Positions 24,249 through 33,915 of a stretch of 46,648 nucleotides of DNA are shown piece after piece. The position numbers and the translations under genes are program-made. The notes below the pieces were generated by a model. It worked only from the letters and a program-made list of their open reading frames with translations. It was not told where the DNA came from and searched no databases. The stretch lies in the NCBI RefSeq assembly GCF_901447495.1, contig NZ_CABDWS010000017.1:1-46648 (forward strand), written 5' to 3'. Every line of letters starts with the position of its first letter. Positions within the stretch are counted from its first letter, which is position 1. This DNA is from Haloimpatiens lingqiaonensis (lineage in GTDB: Bacteria > Bacillota > Clostridia > Clostridiales > Clostridiaceae).

Positions 24249-24800
24249 ATGATTAAAGAAGTTATTGTTGTAGAAGGCAGAGATGATATTACAGCAGTAA
24301 AAAATGCTGTAGAAGCGGAGGTTATAGCTGTAGGTGGATTTGGTATAAATAAAAAGGTAATAGATAAAATAAAAGAAGCTCAGAAGAGACAGGGAGTTAT
24401 AGTTTTAACGGACCCAGATTTTGCAGGAGAGAAAATTAGAAAAATAATATCTAAAAGAGTAGAAGGCATTAAACATGCGTACATATCAAAAGTTGATGGA
24501 ATTAAAGATGGGGACATTGGGGTGGAAAATGCATCACCAGAAGTTATAAGAAGGGCTTTAGCACAGGCAAAATGTGAGCAAAAGGAGAAAAGACAGGAAT
24601 TTACCATAGAAGATATGCTTTATTTTAAATTAAGTGGATATAATAATTCAAAGGATAGAAGAGATAAATTAGGTAAAGAACTAGGTATAGGTTACGGTAA
24701 TGCTAATCAGTTTTTATCTAGATTAAATAATTATGGAATATCTAAGGAAGAGTTTATTAAGGCCATGGAAAAGGTTGATAAGGAGAGTAACAATGGATAA
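24249..24800 (+). CDS. rnmV: Ribonuclease M5
   Basis: 183 residues. The Toprim domain spans the first ~90 residues, with Glu9 (VVEGRDD) and Asp55/Asp57 (LTDPDFAG), the acidic triad of RNase M5. This enzyme trims precursor 5S rRNA on its ribosomal-protein scaffold. A TTG at 24234 is in frame, but the ribosome-binding site GGAGG (24236-24240) starts within it and is correctly spaced from ATG 24249. It overlaps ksgA by 8 bases, the usual rnmV-ksgA coupling in Firmicutes. Confidence 0.94.
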   Translation: MIKEVIVVEGRDDITAVKNAVEAEVIAVGGFGINKKVIDKIKEAQKRQGVIVLTDPDFAGEKIRKIISKRVEGIKHAYISKVDGIKDGDIGVENASPEVIRRALAQAKCEQKEKRQEFTIEDMLYFKLSGYNNSKDRRDKLGKELGIGYGNANQFLSRLNNYGISKEEFIKAMEKVDKESNNG

Positions 24801-25632
24801 TTTTAAAACTAAAAATATAGTTGAAAAATATGGGTTTAAATTTAGCAAAAGTTTAGGGCAAAATTTCTTAATTGATGATACGGTTCTTTATGATATAGTG
24901 AATGGGGCACAGGTAAATCAAGAGGATTTAGTAATAGAAATAGGACCAGGGGTAGGAACATTAACTAGAGTATTGTTAGATAGGGCTAAAAAGGTATGCT
25001 CTATAGAATTAGATTCTAGACTTATACCAATACTTTCAGAGGAGCTGAAAGATTATGAAAACTTTCAATTGATACATGAGGATGCACTAAAGGTTGATTT
25101 TAATAAAATAATTGGAGAGGAAAAAAGCGTAAAGGTTGTAGCAAATTTACCTTATTATGTTACCACTCCAATAATATCTAATTTACTTACTGGCGGATAT
25201 AAATTTAAGTCATTAACTATAATGATACAAAAGGAAGTAGCAGAAAGAATAGATGCAAATCCTGGATGTAAAGATTATGGTGCACTTACTTTGTTAGTTC
25301 AATATTTTTGCAATACAAAAATTTTAAGAAAAGTTTCACCAGGATGCTTTATACCAAGTCCTAAAGTTGATTCTATGGTAATAAGATTGGATAGAACAGA
25401 GGTGCCAAAAGTTCAGGTGGAGGATGAAAAACTATTTTTTAGGGTGGTAAGAGATGCTTTTGCTATGAGAAGAAAAACTTTATGGAATGGACTAAAAAAT
25501 ATAGGAATATCTAAGGAAAAATTAGAAGAGGCATTTAAAATGGCAAATATAGATCCTAAGAGAAGAGGAGAAACTTTAAGCTTAGAGGAATTTGCTAATT
25601 TATCTAACCATATATACATGCAAAGTAAATAA
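24793..25632 (+). CDS. ksgA: 16S rRNA dimethyladenosine transferase KsgA/RsmA
   Basis: 279 residues from ATG 24793 (AGGAG at 24781-24785). The frame is open to 24733, but that region is rnmV coding. GQNFLIDD (22-29), SAM-binding [10 protein letters not shown] (49-58) and catalytic NLPYYVTTP (118-126) are KsgA motifs. The C-terminal domain ([25 protein letters not shown]) is complete. It dimethylates two adjacent adenines in the 3' hairpin of 16S rRNA. Confidence 0.96.
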   Translation: MDNFKTKNIVEKYGFKFSKSLGQNFLIDDTVLYDIVNGAQVNQEDLVIEIGPGVGTLTRVLLDRAKKVCSIELDSRLIPILSEELKDYENFQLIHEDALKVDFNKIIGEEKSVKVVANLPYYVTTPIISNLLTGGYKFKSLTIMIQKEVAERIDANPGCKDYGALTLLVQYFCNTKILRKVSPGCFIPSPKVDSMVIRLDRTEVPKVQVEDEKLFFRVVRDAFAMRRKTLWNGLKNIGISKEKLEEAFKMANIDPKRRGETLSLEEFANLSNHIYMQSK

Positions 25633-25705
25633 TTTTATAAGTAGGTTCACTTTTACAAAAGTCTCACATATATTATAATGAATAATATTAATGGAGGGAC
25701 TAGTT

Positions 25706-27067
25706 TTGGCTTCTAAAAAAAGTTATAGTAGATATTTTATTATACTTCAAGAAGATGAAAGAGGATTTGGATTATCTTCAGGTAAGGCTCCTACAGGATA
25801 CGCTAAAATAGAGACAAAAAACTCAAAGTGCAAAATATCCTATTATGTTCAAAATTTAAAGCCTGATGATAAGTATTCTATGTTACTTATATGTGGTAAG
25901 AAGGGGTGCAAAAGCTTAATAAATATAGGTAATATGAGGTTAGATGAGCAGGGTAGAGCTGATGTAAGTTATGAGTACGATGAAGAAAACATAGGTGGAA
26001 GCAATACATCAGTAGATAAGATAATAGGTGCAGCTATAGCTAGAATAATGGACAATAATGTCATATCCTTAATGAGTGGATTTATTACTACGGATATACC
26101 TAAGGATTGGAAAACCTACAATATGATAAATATAAATGATAATAGGGAGTTAGGTAACATATTTGATAGCTATGAAGCGGAAATAGAGAGAAGTAAGGAA
26201 ACAATAGAGGATAACCACAAAGAATTAAAGGCTAGTGAAAAGTCAAAGGCAAAATACACCAAGGCACCAGAAAATAAGAATTTCAACGAAAAAGATAATA
26301 GAGAAAAAACTGAAGAAGCTAAAAAGGAATGTACAGGGGAAAATAAAAAGGCAGTTGAAAATGAAGACAGAAAAGAATATGAAGAAATAGAAAATAAAGT
26401 ACAGATTAATGAAAATAATCAAAATGAGCAATTGGAAATAAACAATGAAAATATAGATATTAATAAAGAGAGGAATAAAGATATAGAAGATGAAATAAAT
26501 GATATTAGTGAAAATCAACACCATGTAGAAAATATAGAAGAGATAAACGAAAATGGTAAGAAAAATAGCCAAAAAATCACACAAAAAAATCAAGATATTA
26601 GGGATAATAAGTGTGATTGTATAGAAAAAAATCAATATCCTATGAAATCCATGGAAAATTTCTTTGAGGATTTAGGTAATGGATTTGAAAAATACTGTGA
26701 TATCTTCCCTAAAATCCATAAAAGTGTGTGGTATAAAATACCTGCAGAAGATATAGAGCATATGTGTGATATGTCAGATTATGATAAATATGTGATTATG
26801 TATTATCCTATGATAAATTACTATTCTTATATAAAAGATTATAAACATTATTTAGTTGGATACAAGTATGATGAGAATTGTAAAATTAAATATATAATGT
26901 ATGCTATACCGGGAAGCAAATCTCCAAATTGTCAGCCATTTAAAGGGAAAACAGGCTTTGTTACATGGATGAAGAGTTATAATTTAGATGAAAATCAAGG
27001 ATATTGGATAATGTTTTATGACTTTAAAAATTATAACATATTGATACCTGTAAAGAAAAACAAGTAA
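25706..27067 (+). CDS. Hypothetical protein with folded ends and charged linker
   Basis: 453 residues, starting at TTG 25706 seven bases after GGAGGG (25693-25698); the upstream ATG 25691 overlaps that site. Residues 1-145 look folded (YSRYFIILQEDERGFGLSSG, GSNTSVDKIIGAAIARIMD). Residues about 155-315 are low-complexity Glu/Asn/Lys with little hydrophobic content. Residues about 318-453 are folded and rich in Tyr/Trp/Cys (WYKIPAEDIEHMCDMSDYDKY, YAIPGSKSPNCQPFKGKTGF). No signal peptide or membrane segment. I do not recognise a characterised family; the two-domain layout resembles some clostridial spore or morphogenetic scaffold proteins, but that is a guess. Confidence 0.8.
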   Translation: MASKKSYSRYFIILQEDERGFGLSSGKAPTGYAKIETKNSKCKISYYVQNLKPDDKYSMLLICGKKGCKSLINIGNMRLDEQGRADVSYEYDEENIGGSNTSVDKIIGAAIARIMDNNVISLMSGFITTDIPKDWKTYNMININDNRELGNIFDSYEAEIERSKETIEDNHKELKASEKSKAKYTKAPENKNFNEKDNREKTEEAKKECTGENKKAVENEDRKEYEEIENKVQINENNQNEQLEINNENIDINKERNKDIEDEINDISENQHHVENIEEINENGKKNSQKITQKNQDIRDNKCDCIEKNQYPMKSMENFFEDLGNGFEKYCDIFPKIHKSVWYKIPAEDIEHMCDMSDYDKYVIMYYPMINYYSYIKDYKHYLVGYKYDENCKIKYIMYAIPGSKSPNCQPFKGKTGFVTWMKSYNLDENQGYWIMFYDFKNYNILIPVKKNK

Positions 27068-27125
27068 TATATAAAATCATCTATGCATATAGTACTATTA
27101 CAGGAATATATGCAGGGGGAAGTTT

Positions 27126-27731
27126 ATGATTAAGGTCATAAAAATAAATAGAAAAAGGGTTGGAATATCTTTAATTTTAATAGGACTTATATTTATTCTA
27201 GTGGTTTTTCAAAAGAATTTATATGGGAGACTTAAGCTTACGGCATTAATTCATAATGATATAAAATCTTTAAAGGAATACCATATGCTTAATACGTACC
27301 TTTATAAACTCCCAGAAAATTGGCATACAAGACTAAGAGAATTTCCTGGTGAGGAAATAATATATCATAATGAATTTATTTCACAAGATAATGTTATAAA
27401 GGGATTAGTTCAGGTTTGGAATATAAATATTAGTTTAGAAAAGTTTTTAGAAAATAGTAAAGAAGTATCTTTAAAACAAAACATTATTAAAGACTACAAG
27501 ATACAAAGCATAGATTTAGGCGGAAATAAAGCATATGAAGTAACATATCTAATACAGGATAAAGAAAAGAATATATATAGGTCCTTTGAGTATTTTATTC
27601 CTAGAAAAGGTGGATTTGTTAGGTTTTCTTTCTTTGTGAATAATGATAAATTTAAAGATAGCATGCTTTCTGTATTTAGAACAATAGTAAGCACTTTAGA
27701 AAATACAGGTATGAATAAAACATTTGATTAA
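27126..27731 (+). CDS. Membrane-anchored hypothetical protein
   Basis: 201 residues. Basic N-terminus, one membrane segment (about 12-29, VGISLILIGLIFILVVF), then a ~165-residue extracytoplasmic domain with a PsbP/lipoprotein-like look (LPENWHTRLREFPGEEIIYHNEF, IQSIDLGGNKAYEVTYLI, GGFVRFSFFVNND). GCAGGGGGAAGTTT precedes ATG 27126. No Cys lipobox, so it is anchored by the helix. It lies between the unknown 453-residue protein and lgt. Function unknown. Confidence 0.75.
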   Translation: MIKVIKINRKRVGISLILIGLIFILVVFQKNLYGRLKLTALIHNDIKSLKEYHMLNTYLYKLPENWHTRLREFPGEEIIYHNEFISQDNVIKGLVQVWNINISLEKFLENSKEVSLKQNIIKDYKIQSIDLGGNKAYEVTYLIQDKEKNIYRSFEYFIPRKGGFVRFSFFVNNDKFKDSMLSVFRTIVSTLENTGMNKTFD

Positions 27732-27763
27732 ATTTTAGTAAAGTATTATAATTTATATAATGG

Positions 27764-27792
27764 AAAAGAGAAGTTTAACTTCTCTTTATTTA
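27764..27792 (+). terminator. Hairpin terminator before lgt
   Basis: AAAGAGAAGTT (27765-27775) pairs with AACTTCTCTTT (27777-27787), followed by ATTTATTT. The practical loop is about five bases after opening the inner pairs. Confidence 0.7.
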
Positions 27793-27812
27793 TTTAATAG
27801 GAGGATGGCATC

Positions 27813-28577
27813 ATGAGACCTATATTATTTGAAGTGTTTGGTATAAAAGTATATGGCTATGGAACTATGATAGCTATAGGAATATTAGCGGCAATTATAC
27901 TATTGAATTACAGGGTGAAAAAAAGAGAGTATAATGAGGACAAGATAAGCAACATGACTATTATAGCAATAATATCTGGTGTATTAGGTGGAAAGCTATT
28001 ATTTGTAATTACTGAATTTAAGAACATTATAAAGGATATATCCATACTTAAAGATTTACAATATGGTTTTGTTATATATGGTGCCATATTAGGGGGAACT
28101 CTAGGGGTATATATTTATTGCAAAAAAAATAAATGGAGAATATTAGATGTATTCGATTTAGTAATACCAACAATACCATTGGCTCAAGGTTTTGGAAGAA
28201 TAGGATGTTTTTTAGCAGGATGCTGCTATGGAAGAGCCACAGATAGTTGTTTGGGTGTGGAGTTTATGAATTCTGATTTTGCACCAGCAGGAATACATGT
28301 ACATCCAACTCAAATATATTCTTCAATTTTTGATTTTGCTCTTTGTATTTTTTTATTGTGGTATGACAAGAAAAATAAAAAAGAGGGAAGAGTTTTTGCT
28401 ATGTATTTTATATTATATGGCATAGGAAGATTTTTAGTGGAGTTTTTAAGAGATGACCCAAGAGGAAATGTAGGAATACTTTCAACTTCACAATTTATTA
28501 GCATAATTATGGTTATAGTTGCGATTTTGGTGTTTAATATAGATAAGATTTTAAAAAGAAAAAAGGAAGAAATTTAG
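27813..28577 (+). CDS. lgt: Prolipoprotein diacylglyceryl transferase
   Basis: 254 residues, about seven membrane segments. GYGTMIAIGI near the start, GRIGCFLAGCCYG (128-140, the Lgt signature region), HPTQIYSS (164-171) and GIGRFLVEFLRDDPRG match Lgt. It transfers diacylglycerol from phosphatidylglycerol to the lipobox Cys of prolipoproteins. The signature reads GRIGCFLAGCCYG rather than the more common GRIGNFINGE form, as in a second clostridial type. AGGAGGATGGC precedes ATG 27813. A lipoprotein gene follows 18 bases downstream. Confidence 0.92.
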   Translation: MRPILFEVFGIKVYGYGTMIAIGILAAIILLNYRVKKREYNEDKISNMTIIAIISGVLGGKLLFVITEFKNIIKDISILKDLQYGFVIYGAILGGTLGVYIYCKKNKWRILDVFDLVIPTIPLAQGFGRIGCFLAGCCYGRATDSCLGVEFMNSDFAPAGIHVHPTQIYSSIFDFALCIFLLWYDKKNKKEGRVFAMYFILYGIGRFLVEFLRDDPRGNVGILSTSQFISIIMVIVAILVFNIDKILKRKKEEI

Positions 28578-28595
28578 TACTAGGAGGAACTAAAA

Positions 28596-29450
28596 TTGTT
28601 AAAAAAGTGGAGAAAAGTCATTGCAACCATTATAGTGCTAACATTGCCTTTTGCGTTCACTGGGTGTAATAAAATAGATAAATTAAAAGTTAAAATGGGG
28701 CTTATGAATGAAGATTTTCAGTATATTAAGGATGGAAGAATCAATAAAATAGTAATTCAAAGTACTAGAGATAAAGGTTTTAGATTTATAGTAGAGGATA
28801 AAAAAGCCATAAGTGGCATGTATGATATTTTATCTTCAGCTAAGAAAGTAAATACCAAAACTACATTAAAGCCAGATTATATATTTGAAATGTATGAAAA
28901 TGATGAAAGTGTGCATCAATTTAAATATATAGTTGGTATAGATAGAAAAAGCAGTGGCGGAAATTTATATGATGAGGATAATAATGTATACATAGTTTCA
29001 GGAAGACTTGATAATGATATAATAAAGAATTTTTGGAACATAAGAGTTCCAGAGAAATTTTCTAAAGTATATTATGGATCATTAATTCAAACACTGAAAA
29101 AATATAGTGATACCTATAGTCCTAATTCAACTATTGGAATAGAATTAAATGATGATGTGGAAGCTAGAAAGTTTTTATTATCTTCAGATATAGAACAATT
29201 TAAAGAAGATATAAAAAGTAAAAAAATAAATGCAGAAATAGTAGAAGATGAAAATAAGAAATATGATATAGTTATGAAGATAAGTACAGAAGGCTATAAG
29301 TCCTTCTTATACAAGGGAATAGTACAATTTGAGGATAATACTAAAAATCAAAATAAAAAATACTATATATGGAATGTATATGATAAAGGAGACTGGGAAA
29401 TAAGAATTTTCCAAGATAAAGCGCCTGTTATAGATGATAAAGAATTTTAA
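28596..29450 (+). CDS. Putative lipoprotein
   Basis: 284 residues from TTG 28596 (AGGAGGAAC upstream). A type II signal peptide is clear: basic MLKKWRKVIA, a hydrophobic core and lipobox FTGC with Cys24, after which about 260 soluble, Lys/Asp-rich residues follow with no recognised domain. It should be lipid-anchored on the outer face of the membrane. It directly follows lgt and probably shares its transcript, so its modifying enzyme is its neighbour. Confidence 0.82.
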   Translation: MLKKWRKVIATIIVLTLPFAFTGCNKIDKLKVKMGLMNEDFQYIKDGRINKIVIQSTRDKGFRFIVEDKKAISGMYDILSSAKKVNTKTTLKPDYIFEMYENDESVHQFKYIVGIDRKSSGGNLYDEDNNVYIVSGRLDNDIIKNFWNIRVPEKFSKVYYGSLIQTLKKYSDTYSPNSTIGIELNDDVEARKFLLSSDIEQFKEDIKSKKINAEIVEDENKKYDIVMKISTEGYKSFLYKGIVQFEDNTKNQNKKYYIWNVYDKGDWEIRIFQDKAPVIDDKEF

Positions 29451-29473
29451 ACCAGATGCAAATCTGGTTTTTT
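29449..29473 (+). terminator. Terminator after lipoprotein gene
   Basis: AAACCAGAT (29449-29457) and ATCTGGTTT (29462-29470) around a GCAA tetraloop, then TTTTTTC. It overlaps the stop codon's last bases. Confidence 0.9.
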
Positions 29474-29540
29474 CTATATGTAGAGAGCTTTAGAAATAGG
29501 TGTGTAAGTTGACTGGTATATAATTTAATATTACAATTAT

Positions 29541-29674
29541 TTTATCCGATGACTACCTGCCGTAACACTCCCACTTCTAACAAAGTGGGAGATAACGGCA
29601 GCTACGTCCCTGGATAACGATCTCTAACCTTCAGTTGGAGTAAAAACTCCATCTGAAGCTAAGAGTTCTGTTTA
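29541..29674 (-). repeat. 134-bp multi-hairpin element, copy B
   Basis: Reverse-oriented, nearly identical copy of 10151-10284, with the same CTCCCACTT/AAGTGGGAG and TGGAGTTTTTACTCCA hairpins. It occupies the gap between the lipoprotein terminator and the HlyD-like gene. Confidence 0.85.
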
Positions 29675-29714
29675 TGCTCAAATGATTATAATGAGATTTT
29701 ATGGAGGGAATAAT

Positions 29715-30869
29715 ATGGCTAAGAAAAAGAAAGTTATTTTATGGCTTATACCTGTTGTAATTATAGGTATTTTCATTTATATGGGAATGGCTAATAAGAA
29801 CAGAAACAAGCATAACAAGGTTAAAACAGTAAAGGCAACTACAGGAAATTTGGAAGCTTATTTATCTACCAGTGGAAAAATAAGATCTAAAAGTATAAAG
29901 GAGTACTTTGGTACTCAGGGAAAGGTTAAGGCAGTTAATGTTAAAGTAGGGCAACAGGTTAAGAAGGGCCAAGTACTTATAAAATATGATGTGCCTAATT
30001 TAAATTTAGCCGTAAGACAGGCAGAAATTCAATATGATAATGCAGTTCTTCAAAGAAAAGAGTTAATATCACAAAGGGATAGTATAAAAAATAATAAAGC
30101 AGATATTGATGATAAAATATCCAACCTTCAAGGAAGTACAAAACCACAAGATTTACAAGCTATTGAAGAATTGAAGATTACCAAAAGTAAACTTCAAGAT
30201 ATTTCAGATGAAAAAATGAAACAAGCGGATAATGCAGTAGAATTGGCTAAGATAGCTTTAAATAATGCAAAAGAGAATGAAAACAAAAGTAAAAGTAGCA
30301 TAGTATGTGAAAAAGATGGTATAGTTACGGCCTTAAATGCAAAAGAGGGAGCTATGGATAGCGGAGCTCAGCCAGTGGTAGTGGTACAAGATATTAGTGA
30401 TCTAGAAGTAGTTATGTCTTTAAATAAATATGATTCTTTAAGGGTAAAGGTAGGTCAAGAGGCTATAGTAATAAGTGGAGGAAATAAGTATAAGGGAAAA
30501 ATATCATCTATGGATCCAGTGGCAAAGGAGGAAATATCTGCTGCCGGAAGAGAAAATTCTCTTGGGGTTTATTTAGATATTTTAGATAAAGGTAGTGATT
30601 TAAAAATAGGATTTGATGTGGATGTAGATATATTAGTAGAAAAAACAGAAAAAACTTTAAAGGTACCTACAGAAGCTATAAAATTTGATAAAAAGGGAAC
30701 TAGCTTTGTATATATAGTAAAGGATGGCAAGGCGGAAGAAATAAAAGTAAAGGTAGGTATTCAATCTGATACAGAAACAGAAGTTTTAAGTGGATTAAGC
30801 AATGGGGAAAAAGTTATATTAAATCCTAATGAATCTATTAAAAATGGTGTTTTGGTAGAGGAAGTTTAG
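29715..30869 (+). CDS. HlyD/MacA-type periplasmic-adaptor-like protein
   Basis: 384 residues from ATG 29715 (GGAGGG at 29703-29708); the longer frame from 29682 runs into the repeat. One N-terminal membrane helix (about 6-24), a biotinyl/lipoyl-like domain (GTQGKVKAVNVKVGQQVKKGQ near 75), a coiled-coil hairpin (about 105-190, ERKE/SKLQDISDEKMK-type heptads), the second lipoyl half (CEKDGIVTALNAKEG), then beta-barrel domains (VPTEAIKFDKKG, VKVGIQSDTETEVLSGL). It is the adaptor of a MacB-type exporter with the two genes that follow. Confidence 0.9.
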   Translation: MAKKKKVILWLIPVVIIGIFIYMGMANKNRNKHNKVKTVKATTGNLEAYLSTSGKIRSKSIKEYFGTQGKVKAVNVKVGQQVKKGQVLIKYDVPNLNLAVRQAEIQYDNAVLQRKELISQRDSIKNNKADIDDKISNLQGSTKPQDLQAIEELKITKSKLQDISDEKMKQADNAVELAKIALNNAKENENKSKSSIVCEKDGIVTALNAKEGAMDSGAQPVVVVQDISDLEVVMSLNKYDSLRVKVGQEAIVISGGNKYKGKISSMDPVAKEEISAAGRENSLGVYLDILDKGSDLKIGFDVDVDILVEKTEKTLKVPTEAIKFDKKGTSFVYIVKDGKAEEIKVKVGIQSDTETEVLSGLSNGEKVILNPNESIKNGVLVEEV

Positions 30870-30879
30870 GAGGGGAAAT

Positions 30880-31572
30880 ATGTTAGAGGTAAGAAATATA
30901 GTAAAAACATATGTTACAGGTGAATTGGATTTTACAGCATTAAAAGGTATAAATTTAACAATAGAAAAGGGTGAATTTACTTCTATAATGGGTCCATCTG
31001 GCTCTGGAAAGTCTACTTTTATGAATATACTTGGATGCTTAGATAATCAATATAAAGGTGAGTATATATTAAATGGAAACGATATATCAAATTTAAAAGA
31101 TGATGATTTAGCCCATATAAGAAATAAAGATATAGGATTTGTGTTTCAGGCTTTTAATTTGCTACCTAGAATGACATTATTGGAAAATGTGGAGCTTCCC
31201 ATGATATATGCAGGTGTACCACTTAAGGAACGAAGAAAAAAAGCTGTAGAGGCATTGGAAAAGGTAGGATTAGGAGATAGAATTAAACACAAGTCTAATG
31301 AAATATCTGGAGGACAAAAGCAAAGAGTAGCTATAGCAAGGGCCATAGTAAATAATCCTAAAGTAATAATGGCAGATGAACCTACAGGTAACTTAGATAC
31401 TAAGTCCTCTGTTGAAATAATGAAGATATTTCAAAATCTAAATGAAGAGGGAGCCACAGTGGTTATGGTTACCCATGAGGAGGATATTGCTAGATATACC
31501 AAAAGAATTGTTAAATTTAAGGATGGAGAGATAGTTTTAGATAAAATGGTGGGAAATAGGATAATTTTGTAA
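30880..31572 (+). CDS. MacB/LolD-type ABC transporter ATPase
   Basis: 230 residues. Walker A GPSGSGKST (38-46), Q-loop Gln90 (FVFQAFNLLP), signature ISGGQKQR (142-149), Walker B MADEPTGNLD (164-173), switch His199. The ADEPTGNLD form and short length put it in the MacB/LolD/FtsE-like branch, which powers mechanotransmission rather than classical transport. GGAGGGG precedes ATG 30880. It starts 10 bases after the adaptor gene ends. Confidence 0.94.
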   Translation: MLEVRNIVKTYVTGELDFTALKGINLTIEKGEFTSIMGPSGSGKSTFMNILGCLDNQYKGEYILNGNDISNLKDDDLAHIRNKDIGFVFQAFNLLPRMTLLENVELPMIYAGVPLKERRKKAVEALEKVGLGDRIKHKSNEISGGQKQRVAIARAIVNNPKVIMADEPTGNLDTKSSVEIMKIFQNLNEEGATVVMVTHEEDIARYTKRIVKFKDGEIVLDKMVGNRIIL

Positions 31573-31604
31573 ATAAATTCGGGTAGAGAAAGGAGGTATT
31601 TCTG

Positions 31605-32825
31605 GTGAATTTTAATTTATATGAAAACTTAAAAATGGCTATAGAAAGTATAAAAGCTAATAAGTTAAGATCCTTTCTTACAATGCTGGGGATAATAATA
31701 GGCATAAGTTCTGTAATAACTATTATTTCCCTAGGAGATGGAGCTAGAGAGAGCATAACGGGAGAATTTGAAAAGATAGGGGCCTCTATAGTAAATATTA
31801 AAGTGGATAGTTCTAAGGCGGATAGAAATGATTATATACAATTAAAAGATGTAAAAGTATTAAAGGATAGGGTTGACTCAATAAAATATGTAACCCCAGT
31901 GATACAAAAGAGAGGAAAGGCTGCTTCGGATAAAAAGAATAGATTTGCTATTCTTACTGGTGGAAATACTGATTTAGCATATGTTCAAAATGTAGAGGTT
32001 TTGTACGGAAGGTTTTTTAATGAAAGAGAGTATGTTCAGGGGGAACCGGTGGTAGTTATAGATAAAATGTCTGCAAGATCACTGTTTGGATATGAAGATG
32101 TAGTTGGGAAAAGCATAAAGGTAGGAGAAAAAACTTCTATGAAAAAAGCTAAAATAGTAGGTGTAATAAAAGGCTTTGAAAGCCCATTTGTGGGTGAAGA
32201 ACAGGAAGAAGAAATGACATTATTTATATATACTCCAATAACTTTTATTCAAACTATTTATCCTAATGATTTTTATATAGATAGTTTATTTATAATGGCA
32301 AACTCAAAAGAGACAAGTGAATACGCTGGAAATGCTGCCATGAACATATTATATAGTAGACATGGCAATAGAAGCAAAAATGTATACAATGCAGAAAATG
32401 TATTAAAGCAATTAGAACAGGTAAATAAGGTTTTAGGTATATTTACAGCATTTATAGGAGCTGTAGCTGCTATATCTTTATTAGTTGGCGGTATAGGAGT
32501 TATGAATATAATGCTTGTTTCAGTTACGGAAAGAACAAGGGAAATTGGTATAAGAAAGGCAATAGGAGCTACCACTAAGGACATATTAATGCAGTTTTTA
32601 ACAGAATCTGTGATAATATCCCTTATAGGTGGAATAATAGGAATGCTAGTGGGAATCGGTGGAGCAGAATTAATAGGTATGGCAGCGAAAATTTCTCCTA
32701 ATATTTCTTTAAAAGTAATATTGGGCACCATATTATTCTCTTCAGCTGTTGGGATTTTCTTTGGAATATATCCAGCAAAAAAAGCTGCTAAATTAAATCC
32801 TATAGACGCACTTAGATATGAGTAA
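31605..32825 (+). CDS. MacB-type ABC permease (FtsX-like)
   Basis: 406 residues from GTG 31605 (AAAGGAGG upstream). First helix about 20-42 (SFLTMLGIIIGISSVI), a MacB periplasmic core-like domain (about 45-270), then three helices ending in the FtsX domain (ERTREIGIRKAIGATTKDIL, SLIGGIIGMLVGI, PAKKAAKLNPIDALRYE). Layout and terminal NPIDALRYE are characteristic of MacB permeases in Gram-positives. It probably exports peptides, antimicrobials or surface molecules with the adjacent adaptor and ATPase. Confidence 0.93.
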   Translation: MNFNLYENLKMAIESIKANKLRSFLTMLGIIIGISSVITIISLGDGARESITGEFEKIGASIVNIKVDSSKADRNDYIQLKDVKVLKDRVDSIKYVTPVIQKRGKAASDKKNRFAILTGGNTDLAYVQNVEVLYGRFFNEREYVQGEPVVVIDKMSARSLFGYEDVVGKSIKVGEKTSMKKAKIVGVIKGFESPFVGEEQEEEMTLFIYTPITFIQTIYPNDFYIDSLFIMANSKETSEYAGNAAMNILYSRHGNRSKNVYNAENVLKQLEQVNKVLGIFTAFIGAVAAISLLVGGIGVMNIMLVSVTERTREIGIRKAIGATTKDILMQFLTESVIISLIGGIIGMLVGIGGAELIGMAAKISPNISLKVILGTILFSSAVGIFFGIYPAKKAAKLNPIDALRYE

Positions 32826-32877
32826 TTATTTTAATTTGAAATGTAAAATTTAGAATGTAAAATATAGAATGAAGGTT

Positions 32878-32898
32878 AAAATTCCTAAGGAATTTTTT
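32878..32898 (+). terminator. Terminator-like hairpin after exporter operon
   Basis: AAAATTCC (32878-32885) and GGAATTTT (32889-32896) with a 3-base loop and following TT. The stem is AT-rich and weak. Confidence 0.5.
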
Positions 32899-33061
32899 GA
32901 TTTTAAATTTAAAAATTTTACTTTATTAGTGTAAAAGCTCAAGTAGGAGTAAATAGATACTGGAAAGTTTAGTGCCTATGGTGGTATAATTTTAAATATA
33001 CGGAATTGGTATATTAGGCATTTTGAGGGGTTAGTGGTACTAAGAAAAGGAGGCGGAAGGT

Positions 33062-33913
33062 ATGAGTACATGTGATACATGTCCAAGTAAAGGAAATTGC
33101 AATACTAAAAATAAATGTGAAGAAGCTAAGTTGCTACCTAAGTACGGTAAAATAAAGAACGTTATAGGGGTTATAAGTGGAAAAGGCGGCGTTGGTAAAT
33201 CTACAGTAACAGGAATACTTGCTACAAAACTTGCTAAAAAAGGTTATAAAGTAGGGGTTTTGGATGCAGATATTACAGGACCATCTATGCCAAGATTTTT
33301 TGGAATAAATAATAAAAGAGCTGCTATGTATCCTGCAGGGGATGGCAATGAGGTTAAATTTGAGCCAGTTACTACAAAGTTAGGTATAAAGGTAAATTCT
33401 TTGAATTTGTTAACAGAACAAGAGGATGAGCCGGTTATATGGAGAGGACCTGTAATTACTGGCGTGCTAAACCAAATGTACAGGGATACTATGTGGGAGG
33501 AATTAGACTACCTTTTAATAGATATGCCTCCAGGCACAGGAGATGTGGCATTAACAGTAATGCAAACTATGCCTGTAACTGGAATGGTAATAGTATCCAC
33601 TCCACAAAACATGGTATCTATGATAGTTAAGAAAGTTGTAACTATGGCTGAAAAACTTAACATAAATCTTTTAGGTGTAGTTGAGAATATGGCTTATGTA
33701 GTTTGTGGAAAATGCGGAGAAAAGACAAGAATATTTAGTAAAAAATCAGGGGAAGAACATGCAAAGTATTTAAATATACCATTACTTGCAGAGATGCCTG
33801 TGGATTTAGATTTGGTAGAAAACATGGAAAGTGGAAATGCGGAGGAATACATAGGGGATAATAAAAACTATGATGAATTAGTAGAAAATATGTTAGAGCA
33901 ATATGGGAAGTAA
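33062..33913 (+). CDS. Mrp/NBP35-family Fe-S cluster carrier ATPase
   Basis: 283 residues. Cys-rich N-terminus (Cys4, Cys7, Cys13, Cys19) as in NBP35-type members, deviant Walker A GKGGVGKST (40-48), VLDADITGPSMPRFFG, IDMPPGTGDVALT, and the cluster-bridging CGKCG (Cys215, Cys218). The fold binds an Fe-S cluster at a dimer interface and passes it to apo-proteins. AAAGGAGGCGGAAGGT precedes ATG 33062. The stop codon is followed within two bases by a TTGACAATTGACAA repeat array. Confidence 0.93.
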   Translation: MSTCDTCPSKGNCNTKNKCEEAKLLPKYGKIKNVIGVISGKGGVGKSTVTGILATKLAKKGYKVGVLDADITGPSMPRFFGINNKRAAMYPAGDGNEVKFEPVTTKLGIKVNSLNLLTEQEDEPVIWRGPVITGVLNQMYRDTMWEELDYLLIDMPPGTGDVALTVMQTMPVTGMVIVSTPQNMVSMIVKKVVTMAEKLNINLLGVVENMAYVVCGKCGEKTRIFSKKSGEEHAKYLNIPLLAEMPVDLDLVENMESGNAEEYIGDNKNYDELVENMLEQYGK

Positions 33914-33915
33914 AA

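Noticed and set aside
24733-24792. N-terminal extension of KsgA
   Set aside because: The extra 20 codons overlap rnmV, encode a basic non-family stretch, and lack a ribosome-binding site; AGGAG precedes ATG 24793.
26243-26635. Reverse-strand frame with a very hydrophobic 130-residue product
   Set aside because: It is the antisense of the Glu/Asn/Lys-rich linker of the 453-residue protein; GAA/AAA codons read backwards give Phe/Ile runs. Not a membrane protein.
33439-33630. Forward 63-codon frame inside the Mrp gene
   Set aside because: It is an out-of-frame shadow of the Mrp coding sequence with no separate ribosome-binding site or recognisable product.
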